64,000 nucleotides of DNA, from contig NZ_JAKGAP010000017.1 of NCBI RefSeq assembly GCF_021532375.1, positions 1 to 64,000 of the forward strand. The letters are read 5' to 3'. The notes under the pieces were generated by a model. That model was not told the DNA's origin, ran no database searches, and saw nothing but the letters and a program-made list of their open reading frames with translations. The translations under genes and the position numbers were made by a program. The first letter of the stretch is position 1; the number at the start of each line of letters is the position of its first letter. This document shows, piece after piece, positions 1 to 7,452 of this stretch. Origin of the DNA: Paenibacillus alkaliterrae. Its GTDB lineage: Bacteria > Bacillota > Bacilli > Paenibacillales > Paenibacillaceae.

Positions 1-195
1 ATTGCCGGGCAGAAACTCTATGAGTTCGTCCGGCAGATGAAATACAAGTGTGAGAAGATCGGGGCAAATTTTTTGCAAGCCGACAAATGGTTCCCCTCAT
101 CTAAATTGTGTTCATGCTGCGGGCAAGTCAAAACAAATCGTCATCGCCGATATGTAGGATTCGTTGCATCCGAATTTACGCCTGTAGAGTGTTAG
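1..195 (+). pseudogene. C-terminal remnant of an IS200/IS605-type TnpB (OrfB) protein
   Basis: Frame 1 is open from the window edge to a TAG at 193-195. It reads through ADKWFPSSKLCSCCGQVK, the typical lead-in to the TnpB C-terminal zinc finger with its first CxxC pair. In intact TnpB a second CxxC and a DRD-type catalytic stretch follow; here the text degenerates after the first pair and stops. The family is RNA-guided nucleases carried by IS200/IS605 elements. I infer a dead element tail; the rest lies outside the window, and no terminal hairpins were recognised. Confidence 0.7.
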
Positions 196-293
196 ACCAA
201 ACGCAAGTAGCCTTGGCAAAAGCGGACACGCTGAAGCAGGAAGCAAACAAGGATTTATAGACTTTTATAAGTTCTTGGCAACGGGTGGGAAGG

Positions 294-704
294 ATGAAAG
301 ACTTTCAGGACTACATGCAATTGCATCTTTGCTTCGATGGAACGGGCAATGAGGTCGAGGTCATAGATGTCACGCAGCTGGATGACATCACATTCAAAAT
401 CGAGGAAAACCCCGTGTTTACGGAAAAGGTGTCATACGGGGATATCATTAAAGTAAGATGGATGAAGGATGTCGCTCTTTACATAGAAACGATAAAAAAA
501 TCAAAGTTTACAAGATACAACTGGCTGCTCAGCAAAGAGGTCATTCATTCCTTGGAGCTGAAAATTCTTAAAAATAAAATTCGCGAATGGAAAGGGAAGT
601 CCGAGCAGGTTTTTGGTGGGATCTTTATTGTCAATTTGCCAGCTAACTCATCCATTGATATTCATGATGAAGTACAGAAGGTCATCCAAACGGTTCAAAA
701 ATAA
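294..704 (+). CDS. Hypothetical protein (136 aa)
   Basis: This soluble protein begins MKDFQDYMQLHLCFDG. I do not recognise the family with certainty. The stretch ENPVFTEKVSYGDIIKV faintly recalls the ISYGD-type motif of DUF4265 proteins, which is only a suggestion. ATG 294 is preferred because GGGTGGGAAGG lies directly upstream; an in-frame GTG at 285 is the alternative. No signal peptide or membrane segment is visible. It sits between a transposon remnant and a dehydrogenase that starts 20 bp downstream on the same strand, so the two may be cotranscribed. Confidence 0.55.
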   Translation: MKDFQDYMQLHLCFDGTGNEVEVIDVTQLDDITFKIEENPVFTEKVSYGDIIKVRWMKDVALYIETIKKSKFTRYNWLLSKEVIHSLELKILKNKIREWKGKSEQVFGGIFIVNLPANSSIDIHDEVQKVIQTVQK

Positions 705-724
705 GGATAAGGGAGGCGACTGCT

Positions 725-1507
725 GTGGAGCTTGGTTTACAGGGGAAGGTAGCCATCGTCACGGGCGGAAGTAAGGGGATCGGTTTTGCTACCGCGCTGC
801 TGCTGGCTAGGGAGGGCGCTGAAGTGGCGATTATTGCCAGAGAGCCGGTATCGCTGCGAGAAGCTGCAGCGCAAATATTGGAGCAAACGGGTAAAGCGGC
901 GCTGGCGATCAGAGCGGATGTATCGGTGCAGGGGGAAGCGGTTAGAGCCGTGAACGAAACGGTGGAACGGTTCGGGAAGGTCGACATTCTTGTTAACAAT
1001 GCCGGCACATCGGCAGCGCGGCCCTTCGAGGAAGTTGAAGCGGATGCCTGGACGGCTGACCTTGATTTGAAGCTGCTCGGTGCCGTGCAGTTCTCGCGCG
1101 CTGCGCTTCCCCATATGCGCAAAGCAGGCGGGGGAGCCATCGTCAATGTTACGGCTGTCGGCGGAAAAACGCCCTCAGCCTCGTCGCTTCCGACGTCGGT
1201 TAGCCGAGCGGCGGGACTTGCGCTCACCAAAGCGATGAGCAAGGACCTCGCCCCCGACCGCATTCGCGTAAATGCGGTTTGCATCGGATTAATTCGCAGC
1301 GCCCAAATCGAACGGATGTGGCAGGCGAAGGCTCCCGAGCTATCTTGGGATGAATTTGCTGCCGACCCGCGGCATGGCATACCGCTGGGCCGGATTGGCC
1401 GGGCGCAGGAAGCGGCTAATGTCATCGGTTTTCTCGTGTCCGATGCCGCTTCTTTCGTTACAGGCACTTCCGTAAATATCGACGGAGGAATATCTTCGGT
1501 CTTATAG
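725..1507 (+). CDS. SDR family oxidoreductase with non-canonical active site
   Basis: A 260-aa short-chain dehydrogenase/reductase. The Rossmann motif TGGSKGIG lies at about residues 13-20 and NNAG at 91-94, so NAD(P) binding looks intact. Where classical members have Ser and then YxxxK, this protein has Thr at about 143 and TSVSR at about 157-161, so both the catalytic Tyr and Lys are replaced (Thr and Arg). The C-terminus VTGTSVNIDGG is typical. It starts with GTG behind GGGAGG. The substrate cannot be told. Either it belongs to a subfamily using other chemistry or it is not a dehydrogenase. Length is normal for the family. Confidence 0.85.
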   Translation: MELGLQGKVAIVTGGSKGIGFATALLLAREGAEVAIIAREPVSLREAAAQILEQTGKAALAIRADVSVQGEAVRAVNETVERFGKVDILVNNAGTSAARPFEEVEADAWTADLDLKLLGAVQFSRAALPHMRKAGGGAIVNVTAVGGKTPSASSLPTSVSRAAGLALTKAMSKDLAPDRIRVNAVCIGLIRSAQIERMWQAKAPELSWDEFAADPRHGIPLGRIGRAQEAANVIGFLVSDAASFVTGTSVNIDGGISSVL

Positions 1508-1550
1508 AATATGGCATTTGATTAATTTTCAAAAGTGTACTACCATTAGA

Positions 1551-1565
1551 TTATAATGATTATAA
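1551..1565 (+). promoter_or_regulatory. PerR-type operator upstream of fur
   Basis: TTATAATGATTATAA is a perfect 7-1-7 inverted repeat that matches the Bacillus PerR consensus TTATAATNATTATAA at every position. It contains a TATAAT that could be the -10 element. In Bacillus subtilis PerR represses fur, so the placement 68 bp before the fur start fits known biology. A palindromic TTACATAA/TTATGTAA pair lies just downstream in the leader. Confidence 0.75.
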
Positions 1566-1632
1566 AAGTAAGCCTTTACATAAGTAAGTTAATCGCTTTA
1601 TGTAATCGGCTTTTCTATAAGAGGAGGTATCC

Positions 1633-2115
1633 ATGCAGATGAGCATCTCGGCGGAAATGGAACGGATAAACCGACACCTGATGGCGAACGGATACAAATT
1701 GACCACACAGCGAGAAATCATATTGCGGGTATTGCTTGAAAATGAAAAAGATCACTTGAGCGCCGAAGGCGTGTTCATGCTGGTAAAGAAAAAGTATTCC
1801 GAGATCGGACTGGCTACCGTATACCGCACGCTAGAGCTGCTCGCTGAGCTGAACATCGTCGAGAAGATGAATTTCGGAGACGGCGTAGCCCGTTATGACC
1901 TTCGCGGCGAAGAGCAGGAGCATATGCATCATCACTTGATATGCGAAGAATGCGGATCGCTCCAGGAAATTAAAGAGGATTGGTTGTTCGAGCTTGAGCA
2001 GCGGCTTGAACGGGAATACGGCTTTAAAGTGACCGACCATCGATTGGATTTTACAGGCACCTACAAGGACTGCACCAAAGGCGAATGCAAAAGAGACCGT
2101 AAAGCAGTGTCTTGA
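1633..2115 (+). CDS. fur: Ferric uptake regulator Fur
   Basis: A 160-aa Fur family metalloregulator. The N-terminal winged helix carries YKLTTQRE and the recognition region IGLATVYRTLELL; the dimerisation part has EHMHHHLICEECG, with the HHH metal ligands and a structural CxxC, and a second Cys pair (CTKGEC) near the end. Fur uses Fe2+ as corepressor to silence iron uptake. The wording NFGDGVARYDLR and VLLENEKDHLSAE is much closer to Bacillus Fur than to PerR or Zur. The start follows GAGGAGGTATCC. A PerR-type box lies in the promoter and a terminator follows, so it is a single-gene unit. Confidence 0.9.
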   Translation: MQMSISAEMERINRHLMANGYKLTTQREIILRVLLENEKDHLSAEGVFMLVKKKYSEIGLATVYRTLELLAELNIVEKMNFGDGVARYDLRGEEQEHMHHHLICEECGSLQEIKEDWLFELEQRLEREYGFKVTDHRLDFTGTYKDCTKGECKRDRKAVS

Positions 2116-2137
2116 TTTAGCGAAAAATGGAAACCAT

Positions 2138-2173
2138 AAAAGTCTTTCTACCTAATTGGCGGAAAGACTTTTT
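2138..2173 (+). terminator. Intrinsic terminator after fur
   Basis: An 11-bp stem AAAAGTCTTTC/GAAAGACTTTT with a 13-nt loop ends in a T run, 22 bp after the fur stop. Confidence 0.85.
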
Positions 2174-2181
2174 ATACTGTA

Positions 2182-2228
2182 TTAATCGTAATGATTCTGA
2201 TATACTTTTATGTAATGATTACGATTAA
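2182..2228 (+). promoter_or_regulatory. Paired Zur-type operator half-repeats
   Basis: Arms TTAATCGTAATGATT (2182-2196) and AATGATTACGATTAA (2214-2228) are inverted copies with one mismatch. Each is most of a Bacillus Zur box (TCGTAATNATTACGA): the left copy TCGTAATGATTCTGA and the right copy ATGTAATGATTACGA each have two mismatches. The distinctive TCGTAAT/ATTACGA ends favour Zur over Fur or PerR. The region is followed by an RBS and start codon at 2262, so it probably is the promoter region of that gene. Confidence 0.6.
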
Positions 2229-2261
2229 AAGTGAGCTGAAATTAAAGGAGCCATACCCGCA

Positions 2262-2615
2262 ATGAGCAAAAATAACTTCGAGTGCGACAGCATTTTTATG
2301 GCCGCGACAAACCTGCATGAGGAATTGGATCATGCTGTGTGGCGCAGGTTCGATACGAAAATGACGTACGGGCTGCCCGATGATGAGACGCGAAACGAGT
2401 ATATCCGCTTGCTTATCGGGGACTTCGGGCGGGAGGAGCACACTCTGGAGCAGGCTGCCTTCTCGCTTAGAGGCTGCAGTTTTGCCGATATGGAGCAAAT
2501 CGTGCTGAAGGCGAAGCGGAAAGCGATTATTGAAGGCTGCGCGCTTACAGCTGCCCATATCCGGTACTCGCTGGAAGAGTATAAACCGCATTTGAATGCG
2601 GGAATAACCTCATGA
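2262..2615 (+). pseudogene. Truncated AAA+ ATPase: sensor/arginine finger and lid only
   Basis: The 117-aa reading frame begins directly in the second half of an AAA+ module. FMAATNLHEELDHAVWRRFD matches the sensor-1 Asn (ATN) and the arginine-finger RRFD segment, and the rest resembles the helical lid. Walker A and Walker B are missing, so it cannot hydrolyse ATP on its own. A good RBS (AAAGGAG) precedes the ATG, and Zur-type operators lie upstream, so it may still be expressed. I infer an internal deletion that joined a zinc-regulated promoter and start to the 3-prime end of an ATPase gene. A deliberate short protein is possible but less likely. Confidence 0.65.
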
Positions 2616-2660
2616 GCGATCATAATTATAGTATGAACATTTACTTGAGGGGGTTGAACG

Positions 2661-3155
2661 ATGGCTGGCATAGCCTTAAACGACGATTCGGAAATCGTAT
2701 TAAGCTCGCAGACGATACATTTATGGGAACGAAGGCGGATCGAGCTGGCAGCTTGGGTGGATCGGGATAAGCTCAAAATAAAGGATAAGCTTACCGTTGA
2801 ACTCGAAGGATTTACAGTGGATGCAGAACTCTGCACTGCGCTTTCTATCATTAGGAATTTGAAGATACACACGGAATTCAGCTGCGCGGGCGTTAGCCTG
2901 GTCGATGATCCTTTCGATCACTCCCTGTATGCGTACATCACGCTTTCAGCCTCCGAGCGTACGGAACGCTTCGTTGCTTTCGTGCAGCGCCTCATGAAGC
3001 ACAGGCTGCTCGTGACATTCGAGCCCGGACGCAAGCGTTACGATTTGTCTTCCTTCTTCATCGGCCACAATCGCTCCTTCTGCCTGCTGATTCAACGCTG
3101 CGCGGAGGCTTATGCACAGGCTGACGGCAACGCGGCGGAAAGGCTGCCGTCATGA
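2661..3155 (+). CDS. Hypothetical protein (164 aa)
   Basis: The family is not recognised. The protein is soluble, and the middle reads TEFSCAGVSLVDDPFDHSLYAYITL, followed by a region rich in basic residues. Single cysteines are scattered and there is no CxxC pair. It starts behind GAGGGGGTTG. The stop overlaps the start of the next gene in an ATGA junction, so it is translationally coupled to the methyltransferase and probably works with it or its substrate. It follows the AAA remnant by 45 bp and may share its transcript. Confidence 0.65.
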   Translation: MAGIALNDDSEIVLSSQTIHLWERRRIELAAWVDRDKLKIKDKLTVELEGFTVDAELCTALSIIRNLKIHTEFSCAGVSLVDDPFDHSLYAYITLSASERTERFVAFVQRLMKHRLLVTFEPGRKRYDLSSFFIGHNRSFCLLIQRCAEAYAQADGNAAERLPS

Positions 3156-3868
3156 AAGCGCTGGCCTCATATTGGAACAGCAAAGCCGAAGCATATGCAA
3201 AGCGAGTGGAAACGCTGACGGCAACGCCTAATCATAAGGAGCTTTGGGCCGTTCTACTGAGTAAGCTGCTCGGCGTGAAATCCGGATTGGAGCTGCTCGA
3301 TATCGGAACGGGAACTGGATTTCTGGCACTGCAGCTGGCAGCTCTGGGACATCGGGTAACAGGCATCGATTTTTCGGAGGAAATGCTGTTCATCGCAAGG
3401 GCAAAAGCTAAAGAAACGGGCCATGCGTGTTCCTTTCTGAAAGGTGACGCCGAGGATATGCCGTTTCCGGATGACAACTACGATATCATCGTTTGCCGGC
3501 ATGTATTATGGGGGCTGGCATGTCCCGATTGCGCATTGGCGGAATGGCATAGAGTGCTTAAGCCGGGAGGGAAAATAATTATTATGGATGGGGATTGGAA
3601 AGCCCGCAACGTTGATCCAATCTTTCGCAGCGCTGCGGCCATGGGGCGCATACGCTTGGGAGGAGTGCAGCCGAAAGCGTGGAAGAAACGGAAGTCGGAG
3701 CATACGGAAAAAAGCCGGCTTGACCCAGAAAAACAATTATTTAAGCTTTTGAGCGACTCAGGCTTTCGCGATATTGCCAGTCATCATCCCGCAGCCATAT
3801 TTGAACGGAAAACAAGCGATTTGTTATTGGAGCAATTTCAAAGAATATGGATAACCGCTTTAAAATAA
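3152..3868 (+). CDS. Class I SAM-dependent methyltransferase
   Basis: A 238-aa Rossmann-fold methyltransferase of the UbiE/Methyltransf_11 type. Motif I LLDIGTGTGF is at about residues 48-57, the acidic end of strand 2 is VTGIDFSEEM, and DAEDMPFPDDNYDIIVCRHVLWGL carries motifs II-III. The substrate is unknown. It is coupled to the preceding unknown gene by a 4-bp overlap and is followed by a terminator, so it ends this operon. Confidence 0.8.
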   Translation: MKALASYWNSKAEAYAKRVETLTATPNHKELWAVLLSKLLGVKSGLELLDIGTGTGFLALQLAALGHRVTGIDFSEEMLFIARAKAKETGHACSFLKGDAEDMPFPDDNYDIIVCRHVLWGLACPDCALAEWHRVLKPGGKIIIMDGDWKARNVDPIFRSAAAMGRIRLGGVQPKAWKKRKSEHTEKSRLDPEKQLFKLLSDSGFRDIASHHPAAIFERKTSDLLLEQFQRIWITALK

Positions 3869-3888
3869 TTGAAGAACTGGCAAAGCTC

Positions 3889-3918
3889 AGCCCTCCACGC
3901 ATAGCGGAGGGCTTTTTT
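3889..3918 (+). terminator. Intrinsic terminator
   Basis: Stem AGCCCTCC/GGAGGGCT, a 9-nt loop and a six-T run, 20 bp after the methyltransferase stop. Confidence 0.9.
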
Positions 3919-4098
3919 ACGTATAGAAGCGTCTTACACAGCTATATAAGTTGAAATAAAGATTACAAAGGTTTCTTCTGCCATAACGTCGCGCCTGCTA
4001 GATGAATTACGAATCTAACTGGAAAAAATTCTGCTAAACTTGCTTCATCAGCGAGTAAGTCTGGCCTAACTGGAATTTGTCATGCTAGTGTGGGCCGT

Positions 4099-4899
4099 TT
4101 ACGCTTGGTTCAGCACGAATTTCTCGATGACGTGGCGAACGCCCTCTTCATTGTTCGATCGTGTAACGTAGTCGGCAATATCCTTTAGCGATTGAATGGC
4201 ATTGCCCATGGCTACGCCGAGACCGGCTGCTAGAATCATTTCGTTGTCATTCCAGGCATCGCCCATGGCGATCGTTTGCTCCATGGTGCAGCCGATGTGA
4301 TCGGCCAGAAATCGCAAGGCATGCCCTTTGGTGCCTTCCTTGTGCATAAACTCCAAGTAATGCGCCTTCGATTTTGTAATGTGAACGCGATCGCCGATTA
4401 ATGGTCGAAGCTGCTCGGCAATTTCATCGAGTCTAGCCGGTTCATCAATGATCAACATTTTGTTCATCGGGAAATCGAGCAACTTGCCAAAGTCGGGTTC
4501 TATTTTGTATGGAATATTGGAAAGCTTGGAGTAGGCTTTAATTTTGTCATTGTCCTCCGTGCCATAAAGCTCGTCGTCCACGTAAAGCTGCAGGTGGAGA
4601 CCATTCGCCTCTGTAAAGGCATGCAGCTCCTTGGCTGCATCGACCGGCACATTTCTTTCATATAGCACCTGGCCGTCGAGCAGCGTTTTGACGAGGGCTC
4701 CCTGATAGGTAATAATAGGAACATTGAGTTCAATTTGCTTCGCAATCTTCCGGGCGGAAGCGAACATGCGGCCGGTTGCCAGCGTAACCATAACCCCCTT
4801 CGCAATGGCGGCTTCTAACGCGCGTTTCGTGCCTTCCGTTACAGTGATTTCGTCGGTTAGTAAAGTATCATCCACATCAATGGCAATTAATTTGTACAT
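4099..4899 (-). CDS. Cof-type HAD-IIB family hydrolase
   Basis: A 266-aa phosphatase of the Cof/YidA type. The nucleophile motif is DVDDT at residues 8-12, the motif II/III region includes ATGR (about 41-44), and motif IV is GDAWND at about 213-218. The large C2B cap between them is the substrate-specifying part. Such enzymes dephosphorylate sugar phosphates, FMN or PLP with Mg2+; the actual substrate cannot be read from the sequence. The gene stands alone and is divergent from the protease gene. Confidence 0.85.
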   Translation of the reverse strand: MYKLIAIDVDDTLLTDEITVTEGTKRALEAAIAKGVMVTLATGRMFASARKIAKQIELNVPIITYQGALVKTLLDGQVLYERNVPVDAAKELHAFTEANGLHLQLYVDDELYGTEDNDKIKAYSKLSNIPYKIEPDFGKLLDFPMNKMLIIDEPARLDEIAEQLRPLIGDRVHITKSKAHYLEFMHKEGTKGHALRFLADHIGCTMEQTIAMGDAWNDNEMILAAGLGVAMGNAIQSLKDIADYVTRSNNEEGVRHVIEKFVLNQA

Positions 4900-5028
4900 G
4901 CTTGCGGTAATGCTCCTCTCCGGCTCTCTAAGTTTATGTATAAGATTAGGTTGATTGTAGCGAAAATGCAGCAGACATACAAGACCAAGACGATGCTTTC
5001 AAAGTAAAACCTTTTAGGAGATGAATGG

Positions 5029-6447
5029 ATGAAAAACTTTACGACAGCTGCGGCCAAACAACGCTTTCTGACGCTCTGCCTGCTGGGCGCATTATTATGT
5101 ATAGCGACCGGCTTCGCTTTAGGGCTGCTATGGATGGGCAACCGGTATCCCATGCTGGGCGAGCCCGCGTTTCAACAATTTACGGTATCTTACAAGAAAA
5201 TTATGAATGATTATTTAAACGGCGCCGAGCCTAAGAATCTAATTAACGGAGCGGCTGAAGGAATGGTTGCGTCGCTTGAGGATCCGTACTCCCGTTATTT
5301 GGTCGAGGAGAAGGGGGATGCGTATACGCAATCGTATGAAGGCGAGATTTACGGGATCGGGGCGGAAATCAGGGAAGAGGAAGGCGAATATGTCATTTCC
5401 GGACTGACGAAAGGGGCGCCAGCCGAGCGGGGAGGGCTGCTGCCCGGCGACACCTTGATAGCCGTCGATGGCCAAAAAATAAGCGGCAAATCCTTTCAAG
5501 AGCTGCTGGGAATCATTAGGGGCGAAGAAGGAACGGATGTATCGCTGCAGGTTCAGCGGCCGAATCAGACTGAGCTGATTTCCTTGACGCTGAAGCGGGA
5601 AGCGATTCCTATTCATTCCGTTACAGCCGAGCTGCTTGAAGAAGGAATCGCGCATGTGACGATCAGCCGCTTCGCCGAGAAAACGGCAGAAGAATTCGAG
5701 GGAGCTCTTAAAGAGCTGCAGACGAAGCAGCCGATCAAGGGCTTGCTGCTCGATATGCGTTCTAATCCGGGCGGCCTGCTCCAGCCGACGCTGCAAATAG
5801 CGAATACGCTAATTCCGAAGGATAAAGTGATTTTAGATGTCGTATACAAGGAAGAACGGCAGACGATTACGTATAAATCGCAGCAGGAGAAGGAATGGAC
5901 GGTGCCGGTAGCTGTATTGGTGAACGGTCAGTCCGCCAGCGCGAGCGAGGTATTGGCGGCGGCGCTCAAGGAATCGGCGGGGGCTGCGGTCATAGGCGAG
6001 AAAACGTACGGCAAGGGTGTCGTTCAAGCTTTTAGGCAATTTAAGGATGGCTCCGTATTAAGCTTGACCGAAGCGCAGTGGAAGACGCCCGGCGGGACTT
6101 GGATTAATGAAGTCGGCGTTTCGCCGGATTACGCAGTTGAGCTGCCTGCTTATACGAAGCTGAGACCGCTGGCGATCGGCACCGATATGAAAGTTGGAAG
6201 CTATGGCGAGGATGTGAAGACGCTTCAGCTAATGCTTAAGGAGCTCGGCTATAAGTCGGCGGAGCAAGAGGGCTTGTATGATGAGCGGACTGCTGCAGCC
6301 GTTCGCGCGTTTCAATTAGCGGAAAAGCTGGAGGAAACCGGAGAGTTTAATGACAAAACCGGATACAAGCTGCTTGAGCGCTTGCGCGAGAAGCTGAAGC
6401 GCGAGGATAGCCAGCTGCTGAAAGGGCTTGAGCTGTTGAAAAAATAG
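5029..6447 (+). CDS. Carboxy-terminal processing protease (S41, CtpA/CtpB-like)
   Basis: 472 aa. An N-terminal membrane anchor lies at about 15-36, then the S41 N-terminal helical part, a PDZ domain at about 105-190 and the protease core. The Ser/Lys/Gln catalytic set fits S304 (in GQSASASE), K329 (in TYGKGVVQ) and Q333, with the same spacing as Bacillus CtpB. The C-terminus (about 385-450) is a peptidoglycan-binding domain of the PG_binding_1 type. The enzyme is expected at the outer face of the membrane, anchored to the wall. CtpB of Bacillus cleaves SpoIVFA during sporulation; the role here is inferred only. RBS TAGGAGATGAATGG. Confidence 0.9.
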   Translation: MKNFTTAAAKQRFLTLCLLGALLCIATGFALGLLWMGNRYPMLGEPAFQQFTVSYKKIMNDYLNGAEPKNLINGAAEGMVASLEDPYSRYLVEEKGDAYTQSYEGEIYGIGAEIREEEGEYVISGLTKGAPAERGGLLPGDTLIAVDGQKISGKSFQELLGIIRGEEGTDVSLQVQRPNQTELISLTLKREAIPIHSVTAELLEEGIAHVTISRFAEKTAEEFEGALKELQTKQPIKGLLLDMRSNPGGLLQPTLQIANTLIPKDKVILDVVYKEERQTITYKSQQEKEWTVPVAVLVNGQSASASEVLAAALKESAGAAVIGEKTYGKGVVQAFRQFKDGSVLSLTEAQWKTPGGTWINEVGVSPDYAVELPAYTKLRPLAIGTDMKVGSYGEDVKTLQLMLKELGYKSAEQEGLYDERTAAAVRAFQLAEKLEETGEFNDKTGYKLLERLREKLKREDSQLLKGLELLKK

Positions 6448-6476
6448 TATCTTTTAAACAGCATGAAAAATCGCTG

Positions 6477-6505
6477 TTGACAACGAGGGTGATAATCATT
6501 ATCAT
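6477..6505 (+). promoter_or_regulatory. Sigma-A promoter with perfect Fur box over the -10
   Basis: TTGACA (6477-6482), a 17-nt spacer and TATCAT (6500-6505). The 7-1-7 palindrome TGATAATCATTATCA at 6490-6504 matches the Bacillus Fur consensus at all positions and covers the -10. Iron-loaded Fur should block RNA polymerase here. The next gene is the DUF1450 protein at 6549. Confidence 0.85.
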
Positions 6506-6548
6506 CTAATAGAAAGCAAATCCTTCGTTGCGGTGCGGGGTGAATCGG

Positions 6549-6770
6549 ATGAAAAAGATCAAATATTGCAAACGGAATTTCAAGAACGGATTAAAGCCGA
6601 TTTATAAGGCGATGAAGGAACGTTATCCTGACATTAAGCAGAAGAAGAGCGACTGTCTGGGCAATTGCAAAACCTGCAAGCTGGAATGTTTCGTTGTCGT
6701 CAAGTCGAAAACGGTAAGCGCGCCGTCCGCAAACCAACTGTACAAACGATTGAAGAAAATGATCGGATAA
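6549..6770 (+). CDS. DUF1450 family cysteine-rich small protein, Fur-regulated
   Basis: A 73-aa basic protein with five cysteines. C7 lies near the N-terminus and C36, C40, C43 and C47 form a Cx3Cx2Cx3C cluster that could hold an Fe-S centre or zinc. It resembles the DUF1450/YuzB family, whose function I do not know; a thioredoxin-like ferredoxin fold is a possibility. ATG 6549 is chosen over an in-frame start at 6528 because GGGGTGA lies just upstream. The promoter has a perfect Fur box, so it should be made when iron is scarce. Ferritin follows behind a terminator. Confidence 0.8.
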   Translation: MKKIKYCKRNFKNGLKPIYKAMKERYPDIKQKKSDCLGNCKTCKLECFVVVKSKTVSAPSANQLYKRLKKMIG

Positions 6771-6793
6771 TCATATAAGATGGATATACTTAC

Positions 6794-6823
6794 AAAGGAC
6801 GGCATTTGCCGTTCTTTATTTTT
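6794..6823 (+). terminator. Intrinsic terminator between DUF1450 gene and ferritin gene
   Basis: Stem AAAGGACGGC/GCCGTTCTTT with one G-T pair, a 4-nt loop and a T-rich tail. Confidence 0.8.
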
Positions 6824-6867
6824 ATGTTAGAATAAGTACAAACTAGGAAAGCTGAGGTGCATGAGCG

Positions 6868-7371
6868 ATGAATGATGGATTAGCAGACGCGTTAAATGAG
6901 CAGATGAATTTTGAGTTTTATTCCGCGCATGTGTATCTTGCGATGGCAGCGTATTGTTCCGGTGAAAGTCTTGACGGATTTGCGAATTTCTTTATTGTAC
7001 AGGCTGAGGAAGAACGATTTCACGCTATGAAAATATACAAGTTTTTGAATGACCGCGGCCGCCGCGCTACACTATCCGCCCTTGGTGAACCGAACAACGA
7101 CTATGCGTCAATCCTCGACACTTTCGAGCAGGGCTATGCTCATGAGCAGCAGAACACGAAACGCTTCTACCATCTGTCCGACCTTGCCATGAATGATCGA
7201 GAGCATGCGACGATCAACTTCTTGAAGTGGTTCATTGACGAGCAGGTAGAGGAAGAGGCGTTGTTCGATAGCATTATACATAAGCTTAAGCGAATCGATA
7301 AGGACAGCAATGCCTTCTACATGCTGGATGCCGAATTCGCCGGGCGTTCCTTCACGCCTCCGGCTTTGTAA
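6868..7371 (+). CDS. ftnA: Non-heme ferritin
   Basis: A 167-aa ferritin of the bacterial FtnA type. The four-helix bundle carries the ferroxidase ligands: the Glu in NFEFYSAHVYLAMA, the EExxH of QAEEERFHAMK, and the later Glu residues in WFIDEQVEEE. It oxidises Fe2+ and stores iron in a 24-subunit shell in the cytoplasm. RBS GCTGAGGTG. It lies directly after the Fur-controlled DUF1450 gene but has its own intergenic region and terminators on both sides. No clear Fur-type box was seen in front of it. Confidence 0.9.
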   Translation: MNDGLADALNEQMNFEFYSAHVYLAMAAYCSGESLDGFANFFIVQAEEERFHAMKIYKFLNDRGRRATLSALGEPNNDYASILDTFEQGYAHEQQNTKRFYHLSDLAMNDREHATINFLKWFIDEQVEEEALFDSIIHKLKRIDKDSNAFYMLDAEFAGRSFTPPAL

Positions 7372-7392
7372 TATCCGATTAATAACATCTAT

Positions 7393-7444
7393 AGAAAAAG
7401 CCGTTCCTTTAGTAGTGCTTTCTACTGAAGAAACGGCTTTTTCT
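7393..7444 (+). terminator. Bidirectional terminator between ferritin and helicase genes
   Basis: A 13-bp perfect stem AGAAAAAGCCGTT/AACGGCTTTTTCT with an inner secondary hairpin. A tract on one side and T tract on the other fit termination of both convergent genes. Confidence 0.85.
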
Positions 7445-7452
7445 AAATGTTC

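Noticed and set aside
682-1467. 261-codon frame on the minus strand opposite the SDR gene
   Set aside because: It is a full-length shadow of a well-supported dehydrogenase, has no RBS and a composition typical of an antisense frame.
1574-1608. TTACATAA/TTATGTAA hairpin in the fur leader
   Set aside because: Weak AT-only stem with a 14-nt or longer loop; could be chance, noted only in the operator entry.
3970-4098. Two similar stretches (CTAACTGGAA) before the HAD gene
   Set aside because: Only about 10 bases match and the rest diverges; too short to call a repeat.
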